A stretch of 43,331 nt of DNA from Spirochaetota bacterium. GTDB lineage: Bacteria > Spirochaetota > JAGLSM01 > JAKPMW01. The DNA lies in the NCBI GenBank assembly GCA_031283155.1, contig JAITCI010000023.1, positions 1-43,331 on the forward strand. Direction: 5' to 3'. Positions 1 to 8,701 of this stretch are shown in pieces. The notes under the pieces were generated by a model. The model did no database searches, was not told the DNA's origin, and saw only the letters and a program-made list of their open reading frames with translations. A program made the translations under genes and the position numbers. Numbering within the stretch: position 1 is the stretch's first letter; every line of letters starts with the position of its first letter.

Positions 1-130
1 ATACTGTTCGTTGCAAAGCAACGCATATAATCCCTCCACGCAGTCGCGCCCAACGGGCGCTACAGCATCGCAGCCCCGAGCCGGTCGCGACATCCTGTCG
101 CGCTCGGGGCGCGAACCTCCTGTTCGCGCC
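1..130. repeat. mosaic palindromic repeat block (left part cut by window edge)
   Basis: This is a chain of small perfect hairpins. CGTTGC and GCAACG pair around AAA at the far left, followed by TATAAT at 26-31. CGCCC and GGGCG then pair around AAC. CCCCGAG (74-80) pairs with CTCGGGG (103-109) and encloses CGCGAC-ATCCT-GTCGCG (86-102). Last comes GGCGCGAAC-CTCCT-GTTCGCGCC (108-130). The same modules recur at 9741-10004 and 14785-14920 with different but still paired stems. The last hairpin overlaps the 3' acceptor strand of tRNA-Arg. Confidence 0.75.
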
Positions 131-198
131 AGGCAGGACTCGAACCTGCGGCCCACAGCTTAGAAGGCTGTTGCTCTATCCACCTGAGCTACTGGCGC
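125..198 (-). tRNA. tRNA-Arg (UCU)
   Basis: A full cloverleaf reads on the minus strand. The acceptor GCGCCAG pairs with CTGGCGC. The D-arm reads TAGCTCAG...GGATAGAGCA. The anticodon stem ACAGC/GCTGT holds the loop CTTCTAA, giving anticodon TCT (reads AGA). The T-arm is GCAGG-TTCGAGT-CCTGC. The discriminator is G and CCA is not encoded, so a CCA-adding enzyme is needed. The 3' acceptor strand also forms the right arm of a repeat hairpin (108-130), which puts the repeat directly against the tRNA 3' end. Confidence 0.95.
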
Positions 199-216
199 AA
201 ATTATGATAGATAAAT

Positions 217-290
<74 letters not shown>

Positions 291-394
291 AAAACCGCAA
301 AACCCAAACTTAGCGCTTAATTTATTACGATGTCAATAAAAAGCCGGACACATAATCGCGGCAGTATATTTCGACGAATACGCATACAGGAAAA

Positions 395-928
395 ATGATG
401 CAAAATTCCAGTCGCCAAACACGCAATATCATCATTATTACCGCAAGCGCTCTGTTGTTTATCGGCGCGCTTGTGATCGCGCTCATACCCGGCAAAAAAA
501 TCGCGCCGGTGGGTATCCCAAGCTATGCTGCCTCTTCCGGCAGGGACAATAACTCCACAGCCGATCAGGCCTTCGACGAGAAACCTGAAACCGCGTGGAT
601 CCCGGCAAAAAAACAGGATCCACGCTATGAATGGATCCAGATAAACTATTCAGCGCCGCAGCTTGTCACGGGCATACGCATGATCAACGGTTACGGGAGC
701 GATAAGGCAAAATACAGATACGGCGCAAAGGTGCGCACCGCGCGAATTCTGCTCTCGGATTATGCAAGCTATTACTGGACGCTGGGAGAAGAGATCCCCG
801 ATATGCAGAGCATTCACTTTGAGAAAAAACATGAGGTACGCTGGATAAAATTGATTATCCATTCCATCTACAAAGGGTTGCATGACCCCGCCGAGGAAGT
901 CGGCATAGCGGAGATAGAAGTCTTTTAA
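395..928 (+). CDS. membrane-anchored discoidin-like (F5/8 type C-like) protein
   Basis: The product is 177 residues with one N-terminal hydrophobic segment (about residues 11-31, IIIITASALLFIGALVIALI), probably an uncleaved anchor or signal, so the rest should lie outside the cytoplasmic membrane. The remainder resembles a galactose-binding-like/discoidin beta-sandwich: NNSTADQAFDEKPETAWIP, then WIQINYSAPQLVTGIRMINGY, and an ending VGIAEIEVF typical of that fold. Such domains in bacterial envelope proteins usually bind glycans; the ligand here is unknown. AGGA lies five bases before the ATG. A second ATG follows at once (398). The gene converges on the ATPase gene, with 14 bases between the stops. 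Confidence 0.7.
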   Translation: MMQNSSRQTRNIIIITASALLFIGALVIALIPGKKIAPVGIPSYAASSGRDNNSTADQAFDEKPETAWIPAKKQDPRYEWIQINYSAPQLVTGIRMINGYGSDKAKYRYGAKVRTARILLSDYASYYWTLGEEIPDMQSIHFEKKHEVRWIKLIIHSIYKGLHDPAEEVGIAEIEVF

Positions 929-942
929 CCGGATTGCGCTTT

Positions 943-1476
943 TCAGCCTGCGTCTTCATTATCCTCGGGGAAATAGCGCGAGACGACGACCTTGTTTTTT
1001 TTGGCATTCCAGACCATGCCGCCGTTCCAGTACTCGAGAGCCGCGAAAAGAGCATTCCCGCCGTCGTCGTCGGCTGAGGTTGCCGAGCGATAGGAAACAT
1101 AGCGCTCCATGGCCTCAAAATCGTGCTCCTCAAAACAGCGGTTGCGCTCCTCGTTAAAGGACATCCATTCCTCAAGCTGCTTGAAACCATCCCCTTCGTC
1201 TTCGATGATGATCTTCGCGCGCTTGTTGAAATCGTACCATACGCGAACCTTTTTGGAGATATCGCATTTATTTCCGTGTTTGACAGCGTTCTTTATCAAT
1301 TCGGAGAGTTGCTGCTCGAGAAGATTGAGTTCCCTGAATTTTTCCGGAGCGCGCTGCACAATAAAAACGGTATAAAAGCGCACCTGGCGCAGATCGCTCG
1401 GAAACTCCTTGTAGTACATTCCGTGTGTATTGAAGAGAATATGATTTTCGTCGATAACCATTTTGCGCGTTGCCAT
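943..1476 (-). CDS. RsbW/SpoIIAB-like histidine-kinase-type ATPase
   Basis: The 177-residue protein has a GHKL ATPase fold. The N-box reads ELIKNAVKHGNK and the G1 box DEGDGF, followed by a shorter tail than in full histidine kinases, with no dimerisation or phosphoacceptor domain. Small stand-alone proteins of this type act as anti-sigma-factor kinases or phosphorelay partners. The start at 1476 (MATRKMVIDENH) has AAGGAGG seven bases upstream. No anti-anti-sigma partner or sigma factor is adjacent, so the partner is unknown. It follows the EF-G-like gene on the same strand after 93 bases. Confidence 0.75.
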   Translation of the reverse strand: MATRKMVIDENHILFNTHGMYYKEFPSDLRQVRFYTVFIVQRAPEKFRELNLLEQQLSELIKNAVKHGNKCDISKKVRVWYDFNKRAKIIIEDEGDGFKQLEEWMSFNEERNRCFEEHDFEAMERYVSYRSATSADDDGGNALFAALEYWNGGMVWNAKKNKVVVSRYFPEDNEDAG

Positions 1477-1569
1477 ATTTCCTCCTTGCATGGCTTATCA
1501 GCTTCTTCATAAAACTATGCAATCAAAGAACAATTCGTCAATATTTTCATCCCTCCAATGTGCAAACCC

Positions 1570-3675
1570 TCATTCCTTATCCAAAGCCTCCAGCTCGGCC
1601 TTTCGCGACGCGATAACGGTTTCCGCCGCCCTGCCGCTTAAGGGATCGTAGTGCGAGAAACTCATCTCAAAGGTCGCTTTGCCGCTCGTGAGTGATTTGA
1701 GATCAACCGCGTATTTGAGCAGTTCGGCCAGCGGAACCTTGGCGCGAACCTTTTTGCCCGTACCCTTCGACTCCTCCTCGCCGTCCGAGGCCAAAAGCCG
1801 CCCGCGCCGCGAGTTTAAATCGCTTATCACGCTGCCATAAGCTTCCTCGTCCACATAGACCGTGAGATCCATGATCGGCTCAAGCAATACGGGACCTGCC
1901 TTCGACACTGCGTCGCGGAGCGCCATGCGCCCCGCGATCTTGAAGGACATCTCGGAGGAATCGACGTCGTGAAAGGTGCCGTCGTAGAGTTTCACATGCA
2001 CACCGGTCATCGGATAGGCGGCAAGCACCCCTGCGTCCATGCCCTCGCGCAAGCCCTTTTCCACGCCTGGGATATAGTTGCGCGGTATCGCACCGCCAAC
2101 TATCGCATCCTCAAAAACGAAGGATTCGGAGGCGTCGATGGGAGCTACCTCGATATAAACCTCGCCGTACTGCCCATGACCGCCGGACTGCTTTTTATGC
2201 TTATGGTGTCCGGGCGCACCCTTCGTGATGGTCTCGCGGTAGGCGACCTTTGGCACGGTGGTCTCCACTTCGATTTTTGTGCGGGAAGCGATGCGCGAGA
2301 GAATAACGTCTACCTGCTGCGCGCCCATCGCCTCGATCACGGTCTCCCGCGTTTCGCCGTTATAGCGCACGTGAAAGGTGAGATCGTCTTCCGCTGATTT
2401 GTAGAGCAGGGAATTGAGTTTTTCCTCGTCCTTTTTTTGTTTGGCGTGAATCGCGAGAAAATAGATTGCGGAGGGCAGAGCCATGGGCGGCAGCGCGAAC
2501 CGCTTATCCTTGTCGCAGAAGGTATCGCCCGAAAGTACACCTTCGATTTTTGTGAGCGCGATAATATCGCCCGTTCGCCCTTCTTCGATCTCAATCTGTT
2601 TTTTTCCTTCGAGACTGTACATATGCGAAACACGGTGCTTGCTTCCTGTGCGCGGATTCAAAATCTCCGCGTCTTTCGTAAGCGCGCCGGAGATAATCCG
2701 CGCGAGACATATCCTGCCTGCGTACTGATCGGTATAGGTTTTGAACACAAACCCCGCAAAGGCCTCCGCCGGATCCACGCGGCGCGTACTGCTTGCGTTA
2801 CTGTCGGGATCATTGCCCGCATACTCTTTTCGGCACGCCGGAGACGGGAGAGATGCGGTAATATCCTGAAGAAGCAACTGTATCCCGAGTTTCGCCTCGA
2901 GGGAGCAGCAGGATACAGGAATAAATTTATAGCCCAGCACGCCGGAGCGAATGCCGCCGGTTATCTCCTCGTTGGTCAGCGTTTGACCGTCGAGCACCTT
3001 TTCAATCAGGGCGTCGTCACTCTCGGCGGCGGCATCAACGAGCATCGCGCGGTATTTTTCGGCATCGGAAAGCATATCTTCCGGTATCGCCTCGCGCCGC
3101 ACACCCTTCCCGGTTCCGTCCGCATAGACCGCCTGCATCGCGACCAGATCGATAATGCCCTTGAACTCCAGACCCTGCCCAATCGGAATCTGCACCGCAA
3201 CGCAGGGCTTATGGAACCTGGCACGAAGCGACTCGAGTACCGCAAAAAAATCGGCGTGATCCTTGTCCATTTTATTGACGCACACCAGGCGCGGCAGTTG
3301 ATACGCATCCGCGTGATGCCACAGCGCTTCGGTTCCGATCTCAATGCCCGCCGCCGCGTCCAGAAGCACAAGCGCCCCGTCGGATACGCGCATCGCGGCG
3401 CGCGTATCCCCCATGAAGTCGGGCGAACCCGGGGTATCGATAAAATTGATCTTGCTTCCTTTAATTTCGCAGGCGGCAAGGGCAAGCTGTACGCTGATTT
3501 TGCGCCGCATCGCCTCTTCGTCAAAGTCGCAGACGCTTGTTCCGGCTTCAACGGAACCAAGAGCCGCAGTCTGATTTGTCTGATACAGCGCGTGTTCAAT
3601 GAGTGTGGTTTTCCCGACGCCCGTATGCCCGATAACCGCCACGTTCCGAATGGAATCGATACCGTAATCCTTCAT
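1570..3675 (-). CDS. elongation factor G-like GTPase (FusA2 type)
   Basis: A 701-residue translational GTPase with EF-G architecture. The P-loop is GHTGVGKT (16-23), the switch II region DTPG (80-83) and the NKMD box 134-137. Domains II to V follow, including GHGQYGEVYIEVAPI and the C-terminal YDPLSGRAAETVIASRKAE. The start at 3675 (MKDYGIDSIRN) is chosen because AGGAG lies seven bases upstream and the P-loop sits where the family has it; an upstream extension to 3798 has no family support. The switch I region (GTSVCDFDEEAMRRKISV) matches the second EF-G-like class that many bacteria carry besides the ribosomal fusA. That class's role is not settled. Isolated from rpsL/rpsG/tuf here, which supports a non-canonical copy. 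Confidence 0.85.
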   Translation of the reverse strand: MKDYGIDSIRNVAVIGHTGVGKTTLIEHALYQTNQTAALGSVEAGTSVCDFDEEAMRRKISVQLALAACEIKGSKINFIDTPGSPDFMGDTRAAMRVSDGALVLLDAAAGIEIGTEALWHHADAYQLPRLVCVNKMDKDHADFFAVLESLRARFHKPCVAVQIPIGQGLEFKGIIDLVAMQAVYADGTGKGVRREAIPEDMLSDAEKYRAMLVDAAAESDDALIEKVLDGQTLTNEEITGGIRSGVLGYKFIPVSCCSLEAKLGIQLLLQDITASLPSPACRKEYAGNDPDSNASSTRRVDPAEAFAGFVFKTYTDQYAGRICLARIISGALTKDAEILNPRTGSKHRVSHMYSLEGKKQIEIEEGRTGDIIALTKIEGVLSGDTFCDKDKRFALPPMALPSAIYFLAIHAKQKKDEEKLNSLLYKSAEDDLTFHVRYNGETRETVIEAMGAQQVDVILSRIASRTKIEVETTVPKVAYRETITKGAPGHHKHKKQSGGHGQYGEVYIEVAPIDASESFVFEDAIVGGAIPRNYIPGVEKGLREGMDAGVLAAYPMTGVHVKLYDGTFHDVDSSEMSFKIAGRMALRDAVSKAGPVLLEPIMDLTVYVDEEAYGSVISDLNSRRGRLLASDGEEESKGTGKKVRAKVPLAELLKYAVDLKSLTSGKATFEMSFSHYDPLSGRAAETVIASRKAELEALDKE

Positions 3676-3797
3676 TTTCCGCTCCTGTTTGTCCTTGAAG
3701 AAAAAACCTGCACAAAATGGATTGTAAAATGAAACCACTCCCTTGTAAAGGGGCATCACGCTTGACGTATACACGAAGCGGTCAATATCTTTGGGCA

Positions 3798-4136
3798 ATG
3801 CCGGAAACGAATGCCTCGTTAAATCCCCCCCTGGCCGTCGCCATCCGCGATCTGGCGCTGGGCTTCCTCGCCGGATTTCTGATCGGCTTCCTGCTTAAAA
3901 AAGCGCTCAAAATCGGACTCCTCCTCCTCGCCGCCTTCGTGGCCTGGCAGCTTTTTACCTATGGCAAAATCGCGCCGGAACACATCGAAACCGTAAAAAA
4001 CGTACAGGAAAGCGCAACCAACCTCATCGAGCAACATTCCGGCGAGATCCAATCGGTCAAAAAACTCTTCCAGCTCAATATGGAAATCGGCATTGGATTC
4101 TTCGCCGGTCTTGTCTGCGGTTTGTGGAAAGGCTAA
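3798..4136 (+). CDS. FUN14 family membrane protein
   Basis: 112 residues with FUN14-like layout: a Gly-rich hydrophobic stretch RDLALGFLAGFLIGFLLKK, a second membrane segment IGLLLLAAFVAWQLFTYG, an amphipathic middle and a last hydrophobic segment IGIGFFAGLVCGLWKG. In bacteria this family is of unknown function; in mitochondria relatives act in mitophagy. Start at the ATG of MPETNAS (3798), because the residues before it overlap the divergent EF-G-like leader and look non-coding. The Shine-Dalgarno is weak (GGGCA). Transcribed away from the EF-G-like gene with 122 bases between starts. Confidence 0.7.
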   Translation: MPETNASLNPPLAVAIRDLALGFLAGFLIGFLLKKALKIGLLLLAAFVAWQLFTYGKIAPEHIETVKNVQESATNLIEQHSGEIQSVKKLFQLNMEIGIGFFAGLVCGLWKG

Positions 4137-4196
4137 AACGCCCCGACGCCTCTATCGTCCTGAAATAAGTCTTAAAAATTAAGTAAAATCGACGGG

Positions 4197-4224
4197 TTGA
4201 TTTTTTGAGAAACAGGTATACTAT
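4197..4224 (+). promoter_or_regulatory. sigma-70-type promoter for the tandem lipoprotein genes
   Basis: TTGATT (4197-4202) and TACTAT (4219-4224) are separated by 16 bases, about 70 bases before the first lipoprotein start. The upstream FUN14 gene ends at 4136, so the two lipoprotein genes probably form their own transcript ending at the 8633 terminator. Confidence 0.55.
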
Positions 4225-4292
4225 AGAGGCAGATGATGGCGGTTTGTCATTACGCTAAAGAGAAAAACACAGTTACAAAAGGGTGGTGGCAT

Positions 4293-6545
4293 ATGGGTAA
4301 AAAACTTTCTGTCTTGTCATTTGCAATAATTCTGATGTTTGCGCTTGCTGCCTGCGACGGGGATATTGACGACGGCGGTTCCAGCGCGCCGAGCGGTTCA
4401 AGCACAGGATCCGGCGAAAGCTCAGCCGACGACGATACAAGTTCCGCTGCGGAGAGTTCAACCGACGGCGACACTAGTTCCGCAGAGCCGGAAAGCTCAA
4501 CCGGCGGCGACACAAGCTCTGCTACGGCAAGCTCGGCGGCGGCAAGTTCCGCGACGGCAAGCTCTGCGGCGGTAAGCTCTACAGCGGCAAGCTCGGCGGC
4601 GGCAAGTTCCGCGGCGGCAAGTTCCGCGGCGGCAAGCTCAAGGGCAAGCTCAACCCCGAGCGGCGCAAGCTCTGCGGCGGTAAGCTCTACAGCGCCGATT
4701 TCTCCGCCAACCAATATTGTTGGCGATGCGCCTGATTTTGCCTTTGTCGGCGCGGATTTCGAGACTGTTACCTCCGCCGAAGTTGCCGGTGTGCAAATTT
4801 CGCGGGCAGTATATGATATGGGAAACAGCTTTTTCGGCAATAGCAGCTTACTTATTAAAGGGAGATCTGGTTTAGGCGGAACTACTAACGTCTATATGTC
4901 ACCTGTTATGAACCAGGTCGGCGGATCAAAAGATAAAATTTCCTTCTGGGTAAAAGGCACTGCGGCGGGTTCGAATATATTCTTCAATACCGACTCAAGT
5001 AACACCGGAAGTTTTGGCGCCACCGGCACCACCGCTGCTTATTCTATCATTAAATTGAATAACGGCCCCTATACCTGGATCAGCAGTTTTGATCCCGAGG
5101 CGACAAATACAGGTTCATTCCCCAACTGGACAAAAATCACCCTCGATTGCGCCGGTAAAAATTTCCTGACCGATCTGCAAAAAGCCGACGGCAGAACCGT
5201 CTGTTTTAAGATCCGTATCGGCCCCGGCCGCGACATAAATCTGTACATCGACAATGTTATATACGAGGGCAGCGTACCGCCGGTGAGTTCATCGGCGGCG
5301 GCGAGTTCGGCGGCGGCAAGCTCAGCGGCGGTAAGCTCGGCGTCGCTCAGCAGATCATCACTTGAACCGTCAACGGATTCTGTCGATTCGCCTGAGTTTG
5401 CCTTCAACGGCGCGGATTTCGAGGCAGCGGCGGCCGCCACCTCTTCTTCCGGCGTAACGGTTTCGCGGGTAATATATGCCGAAGAAAGCGCATTTTTCGG
5501 TAATCGCTGCCTGCTAGTACAAGGAACCGCTTCTGCGGGTGTTACGCCCTATATATCGCCCGCCATGTACCGCCCGAGCGCCGGGAGGAATATGATTTCC
5601 TTCTGGGTAAAAGGTACCGCAACGGCTGCATATATATTCTTCGCCGGCACCGCCTCCAACGATAACAGCCCAACTTTTGGCAGCGGGTCGGGTACCGTCA
5701 CGTATGCCACAATACCATTGGACGGGACGCATACCTGGAGGCAGAATTTTACTGCCATGGAAACGGGTACGTATACGGACTGGACAAAGGTTACTTTCGA
5801 CTGTACCGGTAAAAATTTCTTTACGAGTCTACAGGGCAGCGGAACTTTCTGTTATAAGATCCGTGTCTCAGACGGCGGGACTATAAATCTGTATATCGAC
5901 AATGTTATATATGAAACTTCGCCGGAGGGTGGAAGCTCGGCGGGAGCAAGCTCAGCGGCGGCCAGCAGCTCTTCAGCAATACCGCTGCAAAACGCGGCTG
6001 TCCCTCTGTTTACCAACGCCGGTTTTACGCTGCCGGGCGGAAGTAATTACGACAACGATGTTCCCAAAGATGAAACTACCGGTAATAACTATGGCTCTTC
6101 CAAAGCCGTTTACGCCGACAGTGAAGATTCGATTTTGGGATCATGTATGCGGCTGACATATACCAGCAGCGGCACGGCCAGGCTGGTGTATCAATCACCA
6201 GTCGGTGCCTTCAACACCCACAGCGGTTATTCCAGGATCACCTTTTATATCAAAGGGACCTTGACGGGTGATTTCCGTATTTTCTTAACCAGCAATAATA
6301 ATATAGGTTCCAACAACAAGGTATTTGACATAATCAATGATTCAGCTACCACTTTGTCGGCCGCAGAACCCTCTGGTTATACATATGGCAGCGCGACATT
6401 CGGCACCTGGACAAAAATTACTCTGAATTATACTGCATCGAATCACTCCCTAACCACTGGCGCTACCAAAGCGCTCCAGATTCGCGTAGGCGGCAGCAGC
6501 GTCAATTGTGATTTGTTTGTGGATGAATTCGGCTGGGAAAACTGA
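4293..6545 (+). CDS. Ser/Ala-rich three-domain surface lipoprotein, copy 1
   Basis: 750 residues. It starts with a lipoprotein signal (MGKKLSVLSFAIILMFALAAC, lipobox LAAC, Cys21) and GGTGG lies upstream of the ATG. An acidic Ser/Ala/Asp-rich stalk follows (about 22-137) with a four-residue SSAA-type repeat. Two homologous domains come next, each opening with FAF.GADFE, holding ISFWVKGTA and closing with INLYIDNVIYE, separated by another Ser/Ala linker. A different C-terminal domain opens FTLPGGSNYDNDVPKDE and closes LFVDEFGWEN. The beta-rich pattern with W/Y/N positions suggests carbohydrate-binding-like jelly rolls, but I do not recognise a named family. Its paralogue follows 20 bases downstream. 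Likely a cell-surface adhesin or glycan binder; substrate unknown. Confidence 0.8.
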   Translation: MGKKLSVLSFAIILMFALAACDGDIDDGGSSAPSGSSTGSGESSADDDTSSAAESSTDGDTSSAEPESSTGGDTSSATASSAAASSATASSAAVSSTAASSAAASSAAASSAAASSRASSTPSGASSAAVSSTAPISPPTNIVGDAPDFAFVGADFETVTSAEVAGVQISRAVYDMGNSFFGNSSLLIKGRSGLGGTTNVYMSPVMNQVGGSKDKISFWVKGTAAGSNIFFNTDSSNTGSFGATGTTAAYSIIKLNNGPYTWISSFDPEATNTGSFPNWTKITLDCAGKNFLTDLQKADGRTVCFKIRIGPGRDINLYIDNVIYEGSVPPVSSSAAASSAAASSAAVSSASLSRSSLEPSTDSVDSPEFAFNGADFEAAAAATSSSGVTVSRVIYAEESAFFGNRCLLVQGTASAGVTPYISPAMYRPSAGRNMISFWVKGTATAAYIFFAGTASNDNSPTFGSGSGTVTYATIPLDGTHTWRQNFTAMETGTYTDWTKVTFDCTGKNFFTSLQGSGTFCYKIRVSDGGTINLYIDNVIYETSPEGGSSAGASSAAASSSSAIPLQNAAVPLFTNAGFTLPGGSNYDNDVPKDETTGNNYGSSKAVYADSEDSILGSCMRLTYTSSGTARLVYQSPVGAFNTHSGYSRITFYIKGTLTGDFRIFLTSNNNIGSNNKVFDIINDSATTLSAAEPSGYTYGSATFGTWTKITLNYTASNHSLTTGATKALQIRVGGSSVNCDLFVDEFGWEN
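4521..4640 (+). repeat. 12-base coding minisatellite (Ser-Ser-Ala-Ala stalk)
   Basis: A near-tandem 12-base unit of the type GCGGCAAGCTCG codes SSAA/SSAT/SSAV steps in the stalk of the first lipoprotein. Shorter runs of the same unit lie near 4670-4690, 5285-5340, 5935-5965 and 6715-6790. The unit is a multiple of three, so slippage would change stalk length without breaking the frame. Confidence 0.7.
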
Positions 6546-6565
6546 ACCAAAAAGGAAAACAGGCA

Positions 6566-8590
6566 ATGGGTAAAAAACTTTCTGTTTTGTTATTCGCGAT
6601 AATTCTGATGCTTGCGGTTGTTGCCTGCAGCGGCGACACCGAAAATCCGGCGAGCAGCACGGGCGATACAAGCGCAAGCTCTGACGAAAATTCAACCCCG
6701 GGCGGCGAAAACAGCGCGGCAAGTTCCGCAGCGGCAAGCTCCGCAGCGGCAAGTTCCGCAGCGGTAAGTTCCGCAGCGGTAAGTTCTGTTGCGCCACTCT
6801 TCCCACCGACCAATATTGCCGAAACGCCTGAGTTGGCCTTTACCGGCGCGGATTTCGAGACTGTCACTGTCGGCACTGTTTCCGGCGTGGCGATTTCGCG
6901 GGCAGCATATGACGCAGGAAACACATTTTTCGGTAATAGCTGCCTGCTTGTACGAGGAACCGCTTCAGGGGATGCTACGGTCTACGCCTCTCCCGTTATG
7001 AACCGCCCGGATACCGGGAGGGATACAATTTCCTTCTGGGTAAAAGGCACAGCAGTGGGTTCAAGTGTGTTCTTCGCCACCTCCGCCGCCAACGATAACA
7101 GCGCAACTTTTGGCACCGGGCAGGGTGCCATCAATTATGCCGCAATACCGCTGGATGGGACGCGCGCCTGGTACGGCAATTTTGTGTATGGGACAGGAAA
7201 CGCGGGTACGTATACGGACTGGACAAAGATCATTCTCGATTGTACCGATAAAGCTTTCTTTGCGAATCTACAGCAGACCAGCGGCAGAACTGCCTGCTTT
7301 AAGATCCGCGTCGGATCCGGCAATGCCATAAACCTGTATATCGACAATGTTATATATGAAGGCAACGCGTCATCGGGAGCAGGCTCATCGGCGGCAAGCA
7401 TCAATCCGCCGGACGATATTGCCGATACACCCAATTTGGCCTTCAGCAACGCGGGTTTCGAAACATCGATAGCTGCTGTCGTTACTTCCAGCGTTGGAGT
7501 TTCGCGGGTAGTATATGCTGAAGCAAATGGGTTTTTCGGTAACGCCTGTTTGTATATAAAAGGAACGGCTTCCGGTAATGTCAGGATATACGAGTCCCCC
7601 GTTATGCACCAGGCCGACGGATCAAAAATTTCCTTCTGGGTAAAAGGCACAGCAGTGGGATCGAGTGTGTTCTTCAACAATGGCGACAGTAACGCCGCAA
7701 ATTTTGGAGGCGGCGCCAATAACGAAGCTGCGGTAAAACTGAATAATGGGCCATATACATGGAGTAACCAGTTCGATGATACTGCCGCAAACTCGGGTAC
7801 ATTTGCAAACTGGACAAAAATCACCCTTGACTGCGCCGGCAAACAATTCTTTGCGAATCTACAGAATGCCAGCACCACCATCAGAAATGTCCGTTATAAG
7901 ATCCGTGTCGGGAGCGGAAGGACTATAGATCTGTATATCGACAATGTTGTATATGAAGGTTCGCCGGATGGCGGAAGTTCGGCGGGGGCAAGTTCAGGGG
8001 CTGCAAGCTCGGCGGACGGCGATGCTCTTCCTTATTTGATTAAATACGGTAGTTTTACGCTGCCGGGCGGAAGTGATTACGGCGACGACGTTCCCAAAGC
8101 TGAAAGTCATTCTGGTGTAAACATAAACTATCGTGAATCCACAGCCGTTTACGCTGACAGTGGAGATCTGACTTTTGGATCATGCTTACGTTTAACATTT
8201 GACGGCAGCCAGAACTGCGCGTTGTATCAATCGCCGGCCGGTACCTTCAATACATCAAGCGCTTATAATAAGGTCACATTCTATATCAAGGGAACCCTGA
8301 CAGCGGGAACTTTTCGTATTTTATTAACCGCAAGCGCTAATCTATCCTCTTTCAACAGGGTGTTTGACATAAAAAACGCTACTGAGACTCTGGATCCCTC
8401 AACTGAAGAAAGTCCGGCTTATGGCGCAGGCAGCGCGACATTCGGTGCCTGGACAAAAATTACGTTGAATTATACAGCGTTACATCACTCCGGCGATATT
8501 CCGGCGCTTCAGATCCGTATAGGCAACTCCGGCTCTGCCGCAAACAGCCGCAAGTGTGATCTGTATTTGGATGATTTTAAATGGGAGTAA
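6566..8590 (+). CDS. Ser/Ala-rich three-domain surface lipoprotein, copy 2
   Basis: 674 residues, a paralogue of the gene just upstream with the same signal peptide start (MGKKLSVL) and lipobox VVAC (Cys21). A shorter Ser/Ala stalk (about residues 45-75) is followed by two repeats of the FTGADFE...ISFWVKGTA...LYIDNV(I/V)YE domain and the C-terminal FTLPGGSDYGDDVP...LYLDDFKWE domain. AAAGGAAAACAGGCA precedes the ATG, 20 bases after the stop of copy 1, so the pair is an operon from a recent tandem duplication. The domains have diverged while the signal peptide and stalk stay close. The gene is followed directly by a strong terminator. Function not recognised beyond a likely surface-exposed binding role. 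Confidence 0.8.
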   Translation: MGKKLSVLLFAIILMLAVVACSGDTENPASSTGDTSASSDENSTPGGENSAASSAAASSAAASSAAVSSAAVSSVAPLFPPTNIAETPELAFTGADFETVTVGTVSGVAISRAAYDAGNTFFGNSCLLVRGTASGDATVYASPVMNRPDTGRDTISFWVKGTAVGSSVFFATSAANDNSATFGTGQGAINYAAIPLDGTRAWYGNFVYGTGNAGTYTDWTKIILDCTDKAFFANLQQTSGRTACFKIRVGSGNAINLYIDNVIYEGNASSGAGSSAASINPPDDIADTPNLAFSNAGFETSIAAVVTSSVGVSRVVYAEANGFFGNACLYIKGTASGNVRIYESPVMHQADGSKISFWVKGTAVGSSVFFNNGDSNAANFGGGANNEAAVKLNNGPYTWSNQFDDTAANSGTFANWTKITLDCAGKQFFANLQNASTTIRNVRYKIRVGSGRTIDLYIDNVVYEGSPDGGSSAGASSGAASSADGDALPYLIKYGSFTLPGGSDYGDDVPKAESHSGVNINYRESTAVYADSGDLTFGSCLRLTFDGSQNCALYQSPAGTFNTSSAYNKVTFYIKGTLTAGTFRILLTASANLSSFNRVFDIKNATETLDPSTEESPAYGAGSATFGAWTKITLNYTALHHSGDIPALQIRIGNSGSAANSRKCDLYLDDFKWE

Positions 8591-8632
8591 TTGCCAAAAG
8601 TTCAGCGGCGCTTTGAACATAGCACCTGCACC

Positions 8633-8661
8633 AAAAGCCCCTGCGTTATGCGGGGGCTTTT
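8633..8661. terminator. bidirectional rho-independent terminator
   Basis: AAAAGCCCCTGC and GCGGGGGCTTTT pair over 12 positions (one G-T) around the loop GTTAT. Flanking A and T runs make it usable from both strands. It lies between the lipoprotein pair (+) and trpS (-), whose 3' ends converge here. Confidence 0.85.
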
Positions 8662-8701
8662 AAGTTTTGCAAAGCATTGGAGACTTGCCCGGCTGCCGGC
8701 T

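Noticed and set aside
2437-3732. 431-codon open frame on the plus strand
   Set aside because: It is wholly antisense to the well-supported EF-G-like gene, has no family features and is a product of GC-rich codon structure.
4250-4840. Ala/Glu/Leu-rich 196-codon frame on the minus strand
   Set aside because: Mirror of the Ser/Ala repeat in the lipoprotein stalk.
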